A stretch of 64,000 bases of DNA from Niallia alba (GTDB taxonomy: Bacteria > Bacillota > Bacilli > Bacillales > Cytobacillaceae): the NCBI RefSeq assembly GCF_012933555.1, contig NZ_JABBPK010000001.1:1218001-1282000 (forward strand), given 5' to 3'. Under the pieces are notes generated by a model. It did no database searches. It had not been told where the DNA came from and was given only the letters and a program-made list of their open reading frames with translations. Positions 44,122-52,792 of the stretch are shown one piece after another. Made by a program: the position numbers and the translations under genes. The stretch's first letter is position 1; the number at the start of each line of letters is the position of its first letter.

Positions 44122-44535
44122 TATAAACGTAAAGTCGCTAGATTGCACGAAAGAGTCATGAATCAACGTGACGATTTCCTTAACAAATTCAGTACAGAAA
44201 TCATCAAAAACCACGATATTGTCTGTATCGAAGATTTGAATACGAAAGGAATGTTACGCAATCATAAGTTAGCAAAATCAATCTCTGATGTATCGTGGTC
44301 TGCTTTTGTATCGAAATTAGAATACAAAGCCAAATGGTACGGTAAAACAATCGTAAAAATAAGCAGATGGTTTCCGTCCAGTCAAATATGTTCCGATTGT
44401 GGACATCAGGATGGCAAGAAACCTCTTGAAATAAGAGATTGGACTAGTCCTGTTTGCCACGAACATCACGATAGAGATATAAATGCCAGCAAAAATATCC
44501 TAGCTGAAGGCTTAAGAACTTTAGTTTTGGCTTAA
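44119..44535 (+). pseudogene. tnpB: TnpB (IS200/IS605 family) C-terminal remnant
   Basis: The frame reads YKRKVARLHERVMNQRDDFL, then HDIVCIEDLNTKGM, SRWFPSSQICSDCGHQDGKK and HHDRDINASKNILAEGLRTL. These are the RuvC-II glutamate, the zinc ribbon and the RuvC-III aspartate of TnpB, an RNA-guided nuclease of IS605-type elements. The N-terminal half with the RuvC-I aspartate is missing. The second zinc knuckle has lost a cysteine (SPVC where CPxC is usual), so it is dead by two criteria. It is fused in position to the radical SAM fragment. Confidence 0.88.
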
Positions 44536-44703
44536 ACAAAATATAGAACCGTAGGAATCGATGGGGATAGCTTGGTCAATAAGAGAAACCTCTGTTGGCA
44601 AAGAAATACGTCAACAAGTACGCTCTGTTCCCAAGAATCTCCCACTTCAATCAGATCGCAAGGTCGATAAGTGGGGGGAGTTCAATAGTGAAGACGAGAT
44701 TCT
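44536..44703 (+). mobile_element. IS605-type right end (probable omega-RNA scaffold region)
   Basis: After tnpB comes the usual 3' tail of such elements: GATGGGGATAGCTTGG, then TCTCCCACTTCAATC pairing partly with GATAAGTGGGGGGAGTTCAA. In active elements this region encodes the guide RNA and the hairpin at the right end, ending near TTCAA(T). Beyond it, 44704-44803 encodes a fragment (DEILKNVTPTVVVNGNLISF) of an unknown gene, perhaps with a thioredoxin-like fold. Confidence 0.6.
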
Positions 44704-44831
44704 TAAGAATGTAACACCTACAGTAGTAGTAAATGGTAATTTGATAAGTTTCGGCACAAAACCCCATATAGGAACAAGTAGTAAAAGAATTTATCTAAGT
44801 TAATTAATCTACCATATAGAAGACTTTGTTA

Positions 44832-44867
44832 AGTAGTAGTGTCTCCAAGAGTACTACTACTTTTTTT
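44832..44867 (+). terminator. Terminator
   Basis: AGTAGTAGT pairs with ACTACTACT, followed by T7. It marks the old 3' end of the transcription unit now broken by the tnpB remnant. Confidence 0.85.
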
Positions 44868-45077
44868 ATCCTTTAGGTAATCGAAAGGCATAATAATCTT
44901 ATTCTAGATACAAATATCTTCATGCAATTATGCAATTATGCAATAGGGAATGAATATTATATTTTTTTAATATGGTACATGAAATAGTGAATAAACCTTG
45001 ACTAGCTTTTATTTTCTTGAAAACTATAGGAAATCCATTTAATATAAACTTAATTCAAAGGGGACTGGTGATTAAAC

Positions 45078-45416
45078 ATGACTACTGGACAATTAGAATC
45101 TACTGCTCATATCTTAAACCTGCTAGGTGATCGGACAAGGTTATCCATAATGGGAATGCTTCTGATACATGATTGTTGTGTTTGTGAGTAGGTAGATGTT
45201 TTTCAAATGACTCAACCAGCTGTAAGTCAACATTTAAGAAAATTAAAAGATGCAGGTCTAGTTAAAGAACAAAGAAAAGGCCAATGGGTTATTTACTCTC
45301 TTGACCAACAAAATCACTTTTTTCCTGTGATAAAAGATATTTTAGGTTATGTCCCGAATCAAAATGCAAAGTTTAGATGGCTTGAGGATAACGGATTGCG
45401 TATATCCTGTGATTAA
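45078..45416 (+). pseudogene. ArsR family repressor with a nonsense codon (first copy)
   Basis: ATG at 45078 after AAAGGGGACTGG opens MTTGQLESTAHILNLLGDRT, then LIHDCCVCE, a TAG at 45189, and VDVFQMTQPAVSQHLRKLKD, KEQRKGQWVIYSL, DNGLRISCD. The reading frame is otherwise perfect for a 112-residue ArsR protein and parallels the intact copy at 45598 line by line. The stop lies just after the metal-sensing CCVC motif, so no functional repressor is made. Confidence 0.85.
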
Positions 45417-45430
45417 ATAGATTAATGTAG

Positions 45431-45477
45431 TTGACATTAACTTATTCTCTTATTAACATATAAGTATATACTTATGT
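45431..45477 (+). promoter_or_regulatory. Promoter and ArsR-type palindromic operator
   Basis: TTGACA (45431-45436), 17 bp, TAACAT (45454-45459) form a promoter; ACATATAAGTATATACTTATGT (45456-45477) is a near-perfect palindrome over the -10 and start. The half-site ATAAGTATA-type matches operators of ArsR/SmtB proteins. Confidence 0.75.
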
Positions 45478-45531
45478 AAGTGGTGACATTTATCTGACAC
45501 TACGACTTATTAGTATTCCTTATTGTAATAT

Positions 45532-45562
45532 ACATATAAGTAAATAACAATATACTTATATG
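45532..45562 (+). promoter_or_regulatory. Second ArsR-type inverted repeat before intact arsR
   Basis: ACATATAAGTA and TATACTTATATGT face each other with an 7-8 base AT-rich gap, 36 bases before the arsR start. Same half-sites as the operator at 45456. Confidence 0.65.
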
Positions 45563-45597
45563 TTCTTGTGAAGGTATAGAATGGGAGGTTAATAGTA

Positions 45598-45939
45598 TTG
45601 ATACATGAATTGGAATTAAAAGAAACAGCAAATGTATTAAAGCTTTTAGGTGATAAAACAAGATTAGCTATGGTAAGTATGTTGGCTGAGCAGGAATGTT
45701 GTGTATGTGAATTTGTTGAAATTTTCAAAATGTCACAGCCTTCTATAAGCCAGCATTTAAGGAAAATGAGGGATCTAGGAATTGTAAAAGAACAAAGAAA
45801 AGGTCAGTGGGTGGTCTATTCTTTAAGCACAACAAGTGAATACTACGAAATAGTAAAAACGTTATTAAAACATGTACCAAGCCAGAGAGAAAAGTTTCAA
45901 TGGCTAGAGGAAAAGGGTTTAAGAATTATATGTAATTAG
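45598..45939 (+). CDS. arsR: ArsR family arsenic-responsive repressor
   Basis: A 113-residue winged-helix repressor: NVLKLLGDKTRLAMVSMLAE, then the metal-binding QECCVCEFVE, the recognition helix MSQPSISQHLRKMRDLGIVK and wing KEQRKGQWVVYSL. As(III) or Sb(III) binding to the cysteines releases DNA in this family. TTG start at 45598 after GGGAGG. Directly precedes arsB (15 bases), and palindromic operators lie upstream, so the operon arsR-arsB-cdr is probably controlled by it. Confidence 0.92.
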   Translation: MIHELELKETANVLKLLGDKTRLAMVSMLAEQECCVCEFVEIFKMSQPSISQHLRKMRDLGIVKEQRKGQWVVYSLSTTSEYYEIVKTLLKHVPSQREKFQWLEEKGLRIICN

Positions 45940-46577
45940 TGGAGGTTAACAGCTTTGTTACAAACAATATTAGCAATAATTATCTTTTTATTAACACTGA
46001 CATTAGTTATCTGGCAACCGAAAAATCTTTCGATTGGTTGGTCAGCATGTGGGGGTGGAATTTTAGCCCTTCTTGTTGGTGTAGTTGATTTCCAAGATGT
46101 CATTGACGTAACAGGCATTGTTTGGAATGCAACACTGGCTTTTGTCGCAATTATTATTATTTCTTTAATACTAGATGAAATAGGATTTTTCGAATGGGCT
46201 GCTTTACATGTGGCAAAATTCGCTGGTGGTAACGGCTTGAAGATGTTTGTTTACGTCGCTATTCTAGGTGCTATTGTTGCAGCTTTTTTTGCAAACGATG
46301 GGGCAGCACTAATTTTAACACCAATCGTTTTAGCAATGGTTAGAGCGTTAAAGTTAGAAGAAAAAATGGTTTTTCCATTCATCATTGCAAGTGGTTTTAT
46401 TGCCGATACTACATCTTTACCTTTGGTTGTCAGTAATTTGGTTAACATCGTTTCTGCTGATTTCTTTGATATTGGTTTTGTAGAATATGCTTCCAGAATG
46501 ATTGTGCCAAATATTTTTTCTTTAGTAGCAAGTATCTTAGTGTTGTATTTATATTTCCGTAAAAGAATTCCAAAGGT

Positions 46578-47982
46578 CACTAACGTCGCATAAATATTGA
46601 CTGAATTTTCTGTTTTATTATTTTTCCGTTTGAGAAGAAAAATGAAGACACGTGAACAGAGGTAGTAATCATCCATTTTTTCACTATAACCTTTGGCGAG
46701 GGCGACAGAGACGGTTAAACCTTTACGGGACAGCTCTTCCTGCTATTTTTCGAATCCAAATGTGTGCGGATTTCCACGGTGCTGCTTTTAACAACCGACT
46801 AATTTGTAAGTACGTCCGTGAACTGTTTGTACCCAACTGAGCCAGTACGTTTAAACAGTAGACAATCATCGCGATGTACACTTGATTATGGACAGCTTGT
46901 TCGCTTTGTCCGTAGAACTTTTTGATGTTCAAGTGTTGTTTCATCCACTTGAAAAACAGCTCGATTGCCCAGCGTGATTTGTACAGTTCAGCGAGTTCAT
47001 CCGCATTTAAGTCGAAACGATTCGTGATGAGGTGCAGCTCATTCCCTTTTGAATCCATCACTTTCAGTAGTCGAAACTCATTACCAGCCCGACTTTGTGC
47101 TGTGCCCAAAGAAATCATTTCATCTGATAAAACAGTTGAATTTTTTGGAAGGTGAAATTTCTCGATTTGATGTGTAACGGCGTTTTTTCGTAAGCGTGAG
47201 ACAAAGAAATACCCGTCGTCTGTCATACGGTCAAATTGCTTGTAATCCAAGTAACCACGGTCAAAAACATACATGCACTCTTTGTCGTCAACAAGTACTT
47301 CTAGCTGACCTCGATCATGTTCAATCGCATTCGTTAACACCGCTTTATCCGGGTATGAACAGCCCTTTTCTAAGTAAACAAGACGTAAATGGAGCTTAAT
47401 GCCTGATTTTGTTTTGCGGAATTCAGCCCATTTATGATTGTTCAGGTTCAATGGTAACGTACTTGAGTCGATGATTTTCAGTGGTGTTGTCATTTTCCGT
47501 CGCTTTTCAAAATGCGTTTTCTTATGAATTTGCGCGACTAAATCTAGAAACACCTGCTGGAACACCTCTGTCGGCACTTGATTTAGCCGGCGTCCCAGTT
47601 GCGAAAAGCTAATTGATTCTAGTTCGGTTGCTTTTTGTAGGTCATCCGAGAATAACGTATCACTAACCGCACGTAGACTTTCGGTTTCGTTGAGTTGTGC
47701 GAATACGAGTAATTTCAAGAATGAAGCAATGTACAGCTTCTTTGTATAGTAATTTAATTGATAGGCTTCCACAAGTTCCTCTAGTTTTGTGGAGGAAATC
47801 GGTGAAAGCCATTGTTCAAATGATGTTTTTCGTGTAAACTTATCCATGCGTATGTCCTTTATTTTGGATTTGGATGGTTTACTACCACCCAACCATTATA
47901 AAGGATTTTTTTGTGCATGAATAATATTGCAGAAAATTCAGATTTATAAAGGGCTTTGAATTATTTTAATGCGACGCTAGTG
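46578..47982. mobile_element. IS4-family insertion sequence (1405 bp) in arsB
   Basis: The ends are inverted repeats: CACTAACGTCGCATAAA at left, and CACTAGCGTCGCATTAAA read inward from the right. The target duplication TCCAAAGGT (9 bp) flanks it at 46569-46577 and 47983-47991. One transposase gene lies inside on the minus strand. Clear ends and an identical duplication point to a recent insertion. Confidence 0.92.
46723..47847 (-). CDS. IS4 family transposase
   Basis: A 374-residue DDE transposase. Catalytic Asp in PLKIIDSSTLPL, second Asp in MYVFDRGYLDYKQFD, and the YREK-like region YKSRWAIELFFKWMKQHLNI with the Glu. The N-terminus KTSFEQWLSPISSTKLEELV and C-terminus LQISRLLKAAPWKSAHIWIR are typical of the IS4Bsu1-like subgroup. 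AAAGGAC lies before the ATG at 47847 (MDKFTRKTSF), preferred over a frame start at 47892. It looks intact, so the element may still be mobile. Confidence 0.9.
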   Translation of the reverse strand: MDKFTRKTSFEQWLSPISSTKLEELVEAYQLNYYTKKLYIASFLKLLVFAQLNETESLRAVSDTLFSDDLQKATELESISFSQLGRRLNQVPTEVFQQVFLDLVAQIHKKTHFEKRRKMTTPLKIIDSSTLPLNLNNHKWAEFRKTKSGIKLHLRLVYLEKGCSYPDKAVLTNAIEHDRGQLEVLVDDKECMYVFDRGYLDYKQFDRMTDDGYFFVSRLRKNAVTHQIEKFHLPKNSTVLSDEMISLGTAQSRAGNEFRLLKVMDSKGNELHLITNRFDLNADELAELYKSRWAIELFFKWMKQHLNIKKFYGQSEQAVHNQVYIAMIVYCLNVLAQLGTNSSRTYLQISRLLKAAPWKSAHIWIRKIAGRAVP

Positions 47983-48722
47983 TCCAAAGGTATATGATTT
48001 AAACCAATTAAAAGTACCTCAAGATGCGATAAAAGATTTAAAGATGTTTCGTTTATCATGGTTGATTTTAGCTGTATTACTCATTGGTTATTTCGTCAGT
48101 GAATTCTTGTCTATTCCGGTTTCACTCATTGCAGGAGTAATCGCAATTATCTTCCTTGGAATTGCTAGAAGAAGCTCGGTAGTATCTATTAAGAAAGTAG
48201 TAAAGGGTGCACCATGGGCAATTGTTTTTTTCTCAATTGGAATGTATGTTGTCATTTATGGTTTACGAAATGTCGGTTTAACAGACCTGCTTTCTAGTGT
48301 TATTCAGGCAGTTACAGATCAAGGATTATTTGTTGCAACACTTGGTATGGGATTCATCGCTGCTATTATTTCTTCTATTATGAATAATATGCCCACAGTA
48401 CTTATTGATGCTTTAGCCATAGCCGATACAAACGCAACTGGAGTAGTAAAAGAAGGATTGATTTATGCAAATATTATTGGGTCTGATTTAGGTCCTAAAA
48501 TTACACCAATTGGTTCTTTAGCAACCTTGTTATGGCTTCATGTTTTATCTCAAAAAGGGGTGAAAATAGCATGGGGTACCTATTTCAAAACTGGTATCAT
48601 CTTAACTATTCCAACTCTTTTAATTACATTAATCGGTTTATATTTGTGGCTTTCCATTCTGTCATAGAGAAAGTTAGCTAAGTGTACATCTTATATAGAT
48701 ACTAAATTCGGAGGGTATAATC

Positions 48723-50366
48723 ATGAAAGTAATTATTATAGGATCTGTTGCAGCAGGAACTTCTGTAGCAGCAAAAGCACGTAGAAACGATGAGACAGCG
48801 GATATCACATTGTACAATGCAGATTATGACATTTCTTACTCGATATGTGGCATTCCTTATTTTCTAGGCGGAGAAGTAGAAGAATTAGAAACATTAACTC
48901 CAAGAAGTGCTGCTTGGTTCAAAAAGCGATACAATGTTGATATTTTTATTCGTCACGAAGTTATTAAGATTGACGCTAAGCAGAAAAAAATTCAAGTGAA
49001 AAACTTAGATACAAATGAAATAAAAGAAGATACTTATGATGTATTGGTATTTGCAACAGGAGCTTCACCAATAACTCCTAATATTCCTGGAGTAGAAGAA
49101 GACCACGTTTTCCAAGTACGTACCATACAAAATACAGTAGCAATTGATCAATATATGAAAGCAAACCAACCAAAGAAAGCTACTATTATTGGAGCAGGAT
49201 ATATTGGGTTAGAAATGGCGGAGCAACTTAGTCATAGAGGATTAGATGTCACGATTATACAACGTAGTAATCATGTAATGACACATATGGATAAAGATAT
49301 TGCTTCCCGTGTGGAAGAGCATCTAGTAAAGAAAGGTATCACCCTAATCTTAAATGAGGAAGTAACAGTTATAGACAAGATGAATGTACAAACTAAATCT
49401 GGAAAATTTATTGGAACAGATATGGTTATATTAGCTACAGGGGTTCGCCCAAATACAAAATTGGCTAAGGAAATCGGTGTTGAACTAGGTAATAGTGGAG
49501 CTATCGCTGTTAACAGCAAAATGCAGACTAATCTTCCTGATATCTATGCTGTAGGTGATGTGGCAGAAAGTTACTCAGTTATTACAGGAAAATCTATCTA
49601 TCGTCCATTAGGAAGTACAGCTAACAAAATGGGGAGAATTGCTGGAGACGTAATAACGGGTGGCTCTTTAGAACATCGAGGTATTCTAGGAACTGGCATA
49701 TTAAGAGTATTTGATTTAGCAGTCGGCCAAACTGGAATGAATGAAGTGGAAGCATTAGAAGAAGGTTATGATATTGAAATACTCCATAATATTAAACCAG
49801 CTAGAGCAGAGTATCTAGGCGGAAAAGAGTTACTCATTAAAGCAATAGCAGATAGACAAACAGGAAGAATCTTAGGTGTACAAATAGTAGGGAAAGAAGG
49901 AGTAGATAAACGAATTGATGTCTTTGTAACAGCTATCACGTTTAAGGCGAAAGCAGAAGACTTGTTTCATCTTGATCTTGCCTATGCACCTCCATTTAGT
50001 ACTACGAAAGATCCAGTTATGTATACTGGAATGGCCTTGCAGAATGCAATTGAAAAGAAAAATAAGCTAATTACACCGAAAGAACTGACGGATAGGCTTG
50101 AAAAAGGAGAAAAGATTCAGGTAATTGATACACGTTCCGCAGAACAATATAAAGTATCAAAAGTGGAGAGTGCCATTAATATACCTTTAGGAGCCTTGCG
50201 TGACAAATGCAAAGACCTTAATCCGAGCTTACCTACAGTAACTTATTGCAATGGTGGAATAACGGGAAATGCAGCACAAAATGTTCTACGCAACTTAGGA
50301 TTCTATGATATTTATAATCTTTCTGGTGGCAATAAGAATTATCAAAATTACATGAAAAACAAGTAA
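48723..50366 (+). CDS. cdr: CoA-disulfide reductase with rhodanese domain (CoADR-RHD)
   Basis: A 547-residue flavoprotein. FAD-binding VIIGSVAAGTSVAAKARRND at the N-terminus; redox cysteine at 42 in SICGIPYF; NAD(P)H-binding TIIGAGYIGLEMAEQL near 155; FAD part IYAVGDVAES; dimerisation domain; then a C-terminal rhodanese domain (about 455-545) with its cysteine at 509 in TYCNGG. It reduces CoA disulfide, per-/polysulfides or related thiols. Next to arsB it probably keeps thiols reduced during arsenic stress (inference). GGAGGG precedes the ATG. Confidence 0.92.
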   Translation: MKVIIIGSVAAGTSVAAKARRNDETADITLYNADYDISYSICGIPYFLGGEVEELETLTPRSAAWFKKRYNVDIFIRHEVIKIDAKQKKIQVKNLDTNEIKEDTYDVLVFATGASPITPNIPGVEEDHVFQVRTIQNTVAIDQYMKANQPKKATIIGAGYIGLEMAEQLSHRGLDVTIIQRSNHVMTHMDKDIASRVEEHLVKKGITLILNEEVTVIDKMNVQTKSGKFIGTDMVILATGVRPNTKLAKEIGVELGNSGAIAVNSKMQTNLPDIYAVGDVAESYSVITGKSIYRPLGSTANKMGRIAGDVITGGSLEHRGILGTGILRVFDLAVGQTGMNEVEALEEGYDIEILHNIKPARAEYLGGKELLIKAIADRQTGRILGVQIVGKEGVDKRIDVFVTAITFKAKAEDLFHLDLAYAPPFSTTKDPVMYTGMALQNAIEKKNKLITPKELTDRLEKGEKIQVIDTRSAEQYKVSKVESAINIPLGALRDKCKDLNPSLPTVTYCNGGITGNAAQNVLRNLGFYDIYNLSGGNKNYQNYMKNK

Positions 50367-50406
50367 TTAAAGTAGACCTTAGGTGTTCCTAAGGTCTACT
50401 TTAATT
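50365..50406. terminator. Terminator after cdr
   Basis: AATTAAAGTAGACCTTAGG pairs perfectly with CCTAAGGTCTACTTTAATT around TGTT, just past the stop codon. The A/T flanks let it work in both directions. Confidence 0.9.
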
Positions 50407-50463
50407 ACTAAAACGGGCATTTCAGAAAATCAGTTATAGTTGGAATTTATCCAATGTTAGAGA

Positions 50464-50549
50464 TTTATAGTCTCCCTAAATGGATATTGGTTCAACTAAC
50501 CATAAGTGGGGGAGGAAGGAAAACCCCCACTTATGGAAGTTTCAGTTTA
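50464..50549 (+). repeat. bcr1-like mobile repeat, copy 3 (internally deleted)
   Basis: TTTAT stands at both ends (50464 and 50545), but the first hairpin is gone. The second half is intact: GGTTCAACTAACCATAAGTG, CCCCCACTTATGGAAGTTTC. 86 bp. Confidence 0.75.
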
Positions 50550-50814
50550 TAAGTTTTTAAATGAGTATGATCTAGTAATTTTATCTCAGGACCATACGAT
50601 ATTTCATATGTCAGTCTGTCTTTACCAACTAGTACATGATGACCAATGGAAGGTTGTACTTCAAAGTTAACGTTAATATAAATCCACGAAAACCATTGAC
50701 TCTTTTGGTTTGAATCAAGTTTACAAGCCAAGGTTCTATTTCAATCCCATAACCTTCGGGATATGATTTACTTACATCCCTTTGAATATGTGGAATTAGA
50801 ACTATAGCTAACAT
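50531..50814 (-). pseudogene. DUF3888-like protein fragment, frameshifted
   Basis: The minus strand reads MLAIVLIPHIQRDVSKSYPE, then GYGIEIEPWLVNLIQTKRVN and GFRGFILTLTLK. A one-base shift near 50665 continues VQPSIGHHVLVGKDRLTYEI and SYGPEIKLLDHTHLKT. Together this matches the DUF3888 family (secreted proteins of unknown role in Bacillaceae). The signal peptide is missing, and the 3' end runs to the bcr1-like copy 3. So it is a remnant. From 50815 to 51052 nothing else is seen. Confidence 0.6.
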
Positions 50815-51052
50815 ATTTTTAATTGAATTTTATTCACCAATTAGTTTTAAACATAAAATTAGAAATTAGGTTAAAAGAACATTTTTTTTGAGTGAGTAAA
50901 TAAAAAAATACTTGTTCATTTTGGGGCTTATGAGGTATCTCCTTATTAAATCCTTATAATAAAAGATATAGAAATAACTAATTGAATCATTAAAAGAACT
51001 CCAAAGTCAGGGGCAAAATAAAATTGACTCAAAATTAAGGTGGCTTATACAC

Positions 51053-52123
51053 ATGATTAATTGTGAAAAAAAGAAAAAAGAATTTTATAAAGCTTTAGTG
51101 GACAAAAATCCTCAATATGATGGGATCTTTTTTGCGGGTATCAAAACAACAGGGGTCTTTTGCCATGCAACATGTACAGCTAGAAAACCGAAATACGAGA
51201 ATTGCGAGTTTTTTTTATCAGCAGAAGAGGCTTTGTTAGCTGGTTATCGGCCTTGTAAGCGGTGTAATCCTTTGTTTTATCCTAATAGTATTCCTCAAGA
51301 GGTCGAAATTTTGGTAGCTGCTGTTGAAAGAAATCCTGAGAAACGATGGAAAGAAGCAGACTTTCATGAAATAGGAATTCATTCTGCTACTGCTAGAAGA
51401 ATGTTTAAAGAGATATATGGGATGACATTTGTACAATATGCTCGATCACGTAGAATGGGGCTTGCTTTTAAAGAGATATTGACGGGGAGAAAGGTAATTG
51501 ATCAACAATTCTCATTGGGATATGAGTCACCCAGCGGATTTAACGATGCGTTTACAAAAATTATGGGAAACCCTCCTAAGAAGACAAGCATTTCCATCAT
51601 TAATGCAAATATATTCTCCACACCTCTTGGAAAAATGATTAGTCTATCTGATGCCAACTATCTATATTTGTTAGAGTTTCTAGATAGAAGAGGTCTTGAA
51701 AAAGAAATTGAAAAATTAAGAGAGAAGCATAATGCTAGGATTTTACCTGGAAACACTGAGATAAATACAAATTTAGTACAGCAGTTAAATCTGTATTTTA
51801 CAAAGGGACTATCTCAATTTACCATCCCACTTTTAAAAAAAGGAACACCTTTCCAAGTGAAAGTTTGGGATATACTTAACTCTATTCCTCCTGGGCAAAC
51901 ATTGACTTATCAAGAGGTTGCGGAGGAATTAGGAAATAAAAATCTAGTAAGAGCTGTTGGTAATGCAAATGGTGCAAATCAAATTTCCATATTGATTCCT
52001 TGTCATAGAGTTGTTAACACAAACGGTGAGTTAGGTGGCTATGGTGGAGGAGTAGAGCGAAAGAAATACTTATTGAATTTAGAGCAGTCTATGGGAAAAT
52101 CACAGAACGGTTTACTTATATAA
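51053..52123 (+). CDS. ada: Bifunctional Ada: methylphosphotriester sensor, AraC-type activator and O6-methylguanine-DNA methyltransferase
   Basis: A 356-residue fusion like E. coli Ada, unlike the split AdaA/AdaB of B. subtilis. Residues 8-75: zinc domain with cysteines 37 and 41 (CHATCTARKP) and YRPCKRC, which accept methyl groups from phosphotriesters. Residues 80-180: AraC-type helix-turn-helix (RWKEADFHEIGIHSATARRM, FSLGYESPSGFNDAFTKIMG). Residues 190-345: methyltransferase with the acceptor Cys317 in ILIPCHRVV. It repairs alkylated DNA and activates its own synthesis. AAGGTGG precedes the ATG. Confidence 0.94.
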   Translation: MINCEKKKKEFYKALVDKNPQYDGIFFAGIKTTGVFCHATCTARKPKYENCEFFLSAEEALLAGYRPCKRCNPLFYPNSIPQEVEILVAAVERNPEKRWKEADFHEIGIHSATARRMFKEIYGMTFVQYARSRRMGLAFKEILTGRKVIDQQFSLGYESPSGFNDAFTKIMGNPPKKTSISIINANIFSTPLGKMISLSDANYLYLLEFLDRRGLEKEIEKLREKHNARILPGNTEINTNLVQQLNLYFTKGLSQFTIPLLKKGTPFQVKVWDILNSIPPGQTLTYQEVAEELGNKNLVRAVGNANGANQISILIPCHRVVNTNGELGGYGGGVERKKYLLNLEQSMGKSQNGLLI

Positions 52124-52234
52124 GCAAACCGTTCTGTGATTTATTACAAAATTATACGATTGTTTGAAGGAACAGAAAAAATAAAAACAAAGGTTGCATA
52201 ATTTCTCATTCTGTAATAGAATATTAAAAAAATT

Positions 52235-52493
52235 GATCATGAAAAGCTTCGACAAGGACATGAGCTACTATTTCGGTTTCCAGAGAGGGAAGAATTGCTG
52301 AAAACTTCCTAACACAGAAAGAGTATCTTACCACCTTTGAGCTGTATTGGGGAACAAACTAGTATCCAATACCGTAGACGCAACGTTACTGCCCCAAGCC
52401 ATGAGAAAACCACTATGTGTTCTTCATGGGAATTTGGGTGGAACCACGGGTAAACGCACTCGTCCCTTTCTTTAGGGATGAGTGCGTTTTTTT
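52235..52493 (+). promoter_or_regulatory. T-box riboswitch 1 of thrS (Thr specifier ACC)
   Basis: Stem I with AGAGAGGGAAG (GA/K-turn side) and ACTTCCT, an ACCACC specifier region at 52330-52335, the conserved AAGCCATGAGAAAAC-type stem and the T-box TGGAACCACGG (52439-52449). The terminator ACGCACTCGTCCCT pairs with AGGGATGAGTGCGT (52454-52488), then T7. ACC reads threonine, and TGGA pairs with the UCCA end of uncharged tRNA-Thr. Confidence 0.93.
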
Positions 52494-52509
52494 GTTTTTT
52501 AACAATTTA

Positions 52510-52761
52510 ATAATCAAGCGATGAAAAGGACATGAATTATTTTTACTGTTAGCAGAGAGGGAAGAAAAGGTGCGAGCTTCCTAGCAAAGGAAAATAATTT
52601 ACCACCTTTGAGCTATATTGGTGAACTTGAAGTAACCAATATCGTTTAGGCAGCGTTACTGCCCCAAGCCATGAGAAAACTACAATGTCTTTCATGGGAA
52701 TTTGGGTGGAACCACGGGTAAAAAACACTCGTCCCTTTCTTTAGGGATGAGTGTTTTTTTT
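52510..52761 (+). promoter_or_regulatory. T-box riboswitch 2 of thrS (Thr specifier ACC)
   Basis: Same order of parts as the first: GCAGAGAGGGAAG, CTTCCTAGC, ACCACC at 52611-52616, GCCCCAAGCCATGAGAAAAC, T-box TGGAACCACGG (52707-52717) and terminator AACACTCGTCCCT/AGGGATGAGTGTT with T8 (52723-52761). The terminator halves of the two units are almost identical, pointing to a tandem duplication. Confidence 0.93.
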
Positions 52762-52792
52762 AACCCATAAAATAAAAAAAGGAGTGTAAAAA

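Larger units (their letters stand above)
45955..48667 (+). pseudogene. arsB: Arsenite efflux protein ArsB, interrupted by an IS4-like element
   Basis: Left part 45955-46577: [40 protein letters not shown] and [13 protein letters not shown]. Right part 47992-48667: [40 protein letters not shown] and [20 protein letters not shown]. Removal of the IS and one 9-bp repeat joins them in frame (IPKV-YDLN) to a 432-residue ArsB of normal length. ArsB extrudes As(OH)3 across the membrane. As it stands, translation leaves the gene at codon 208, so the pump is off unless the IS excises precisely. TTG start after GGAGG. Confidence 0.92.

Noticed and set aside
44561-44803. 80-codon frame after tnpB as a gene
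   Set aside because: Its first two thirds are the IS605 right-end structure; only the last 35 codons look like protein, as a remnant of a lost gene.
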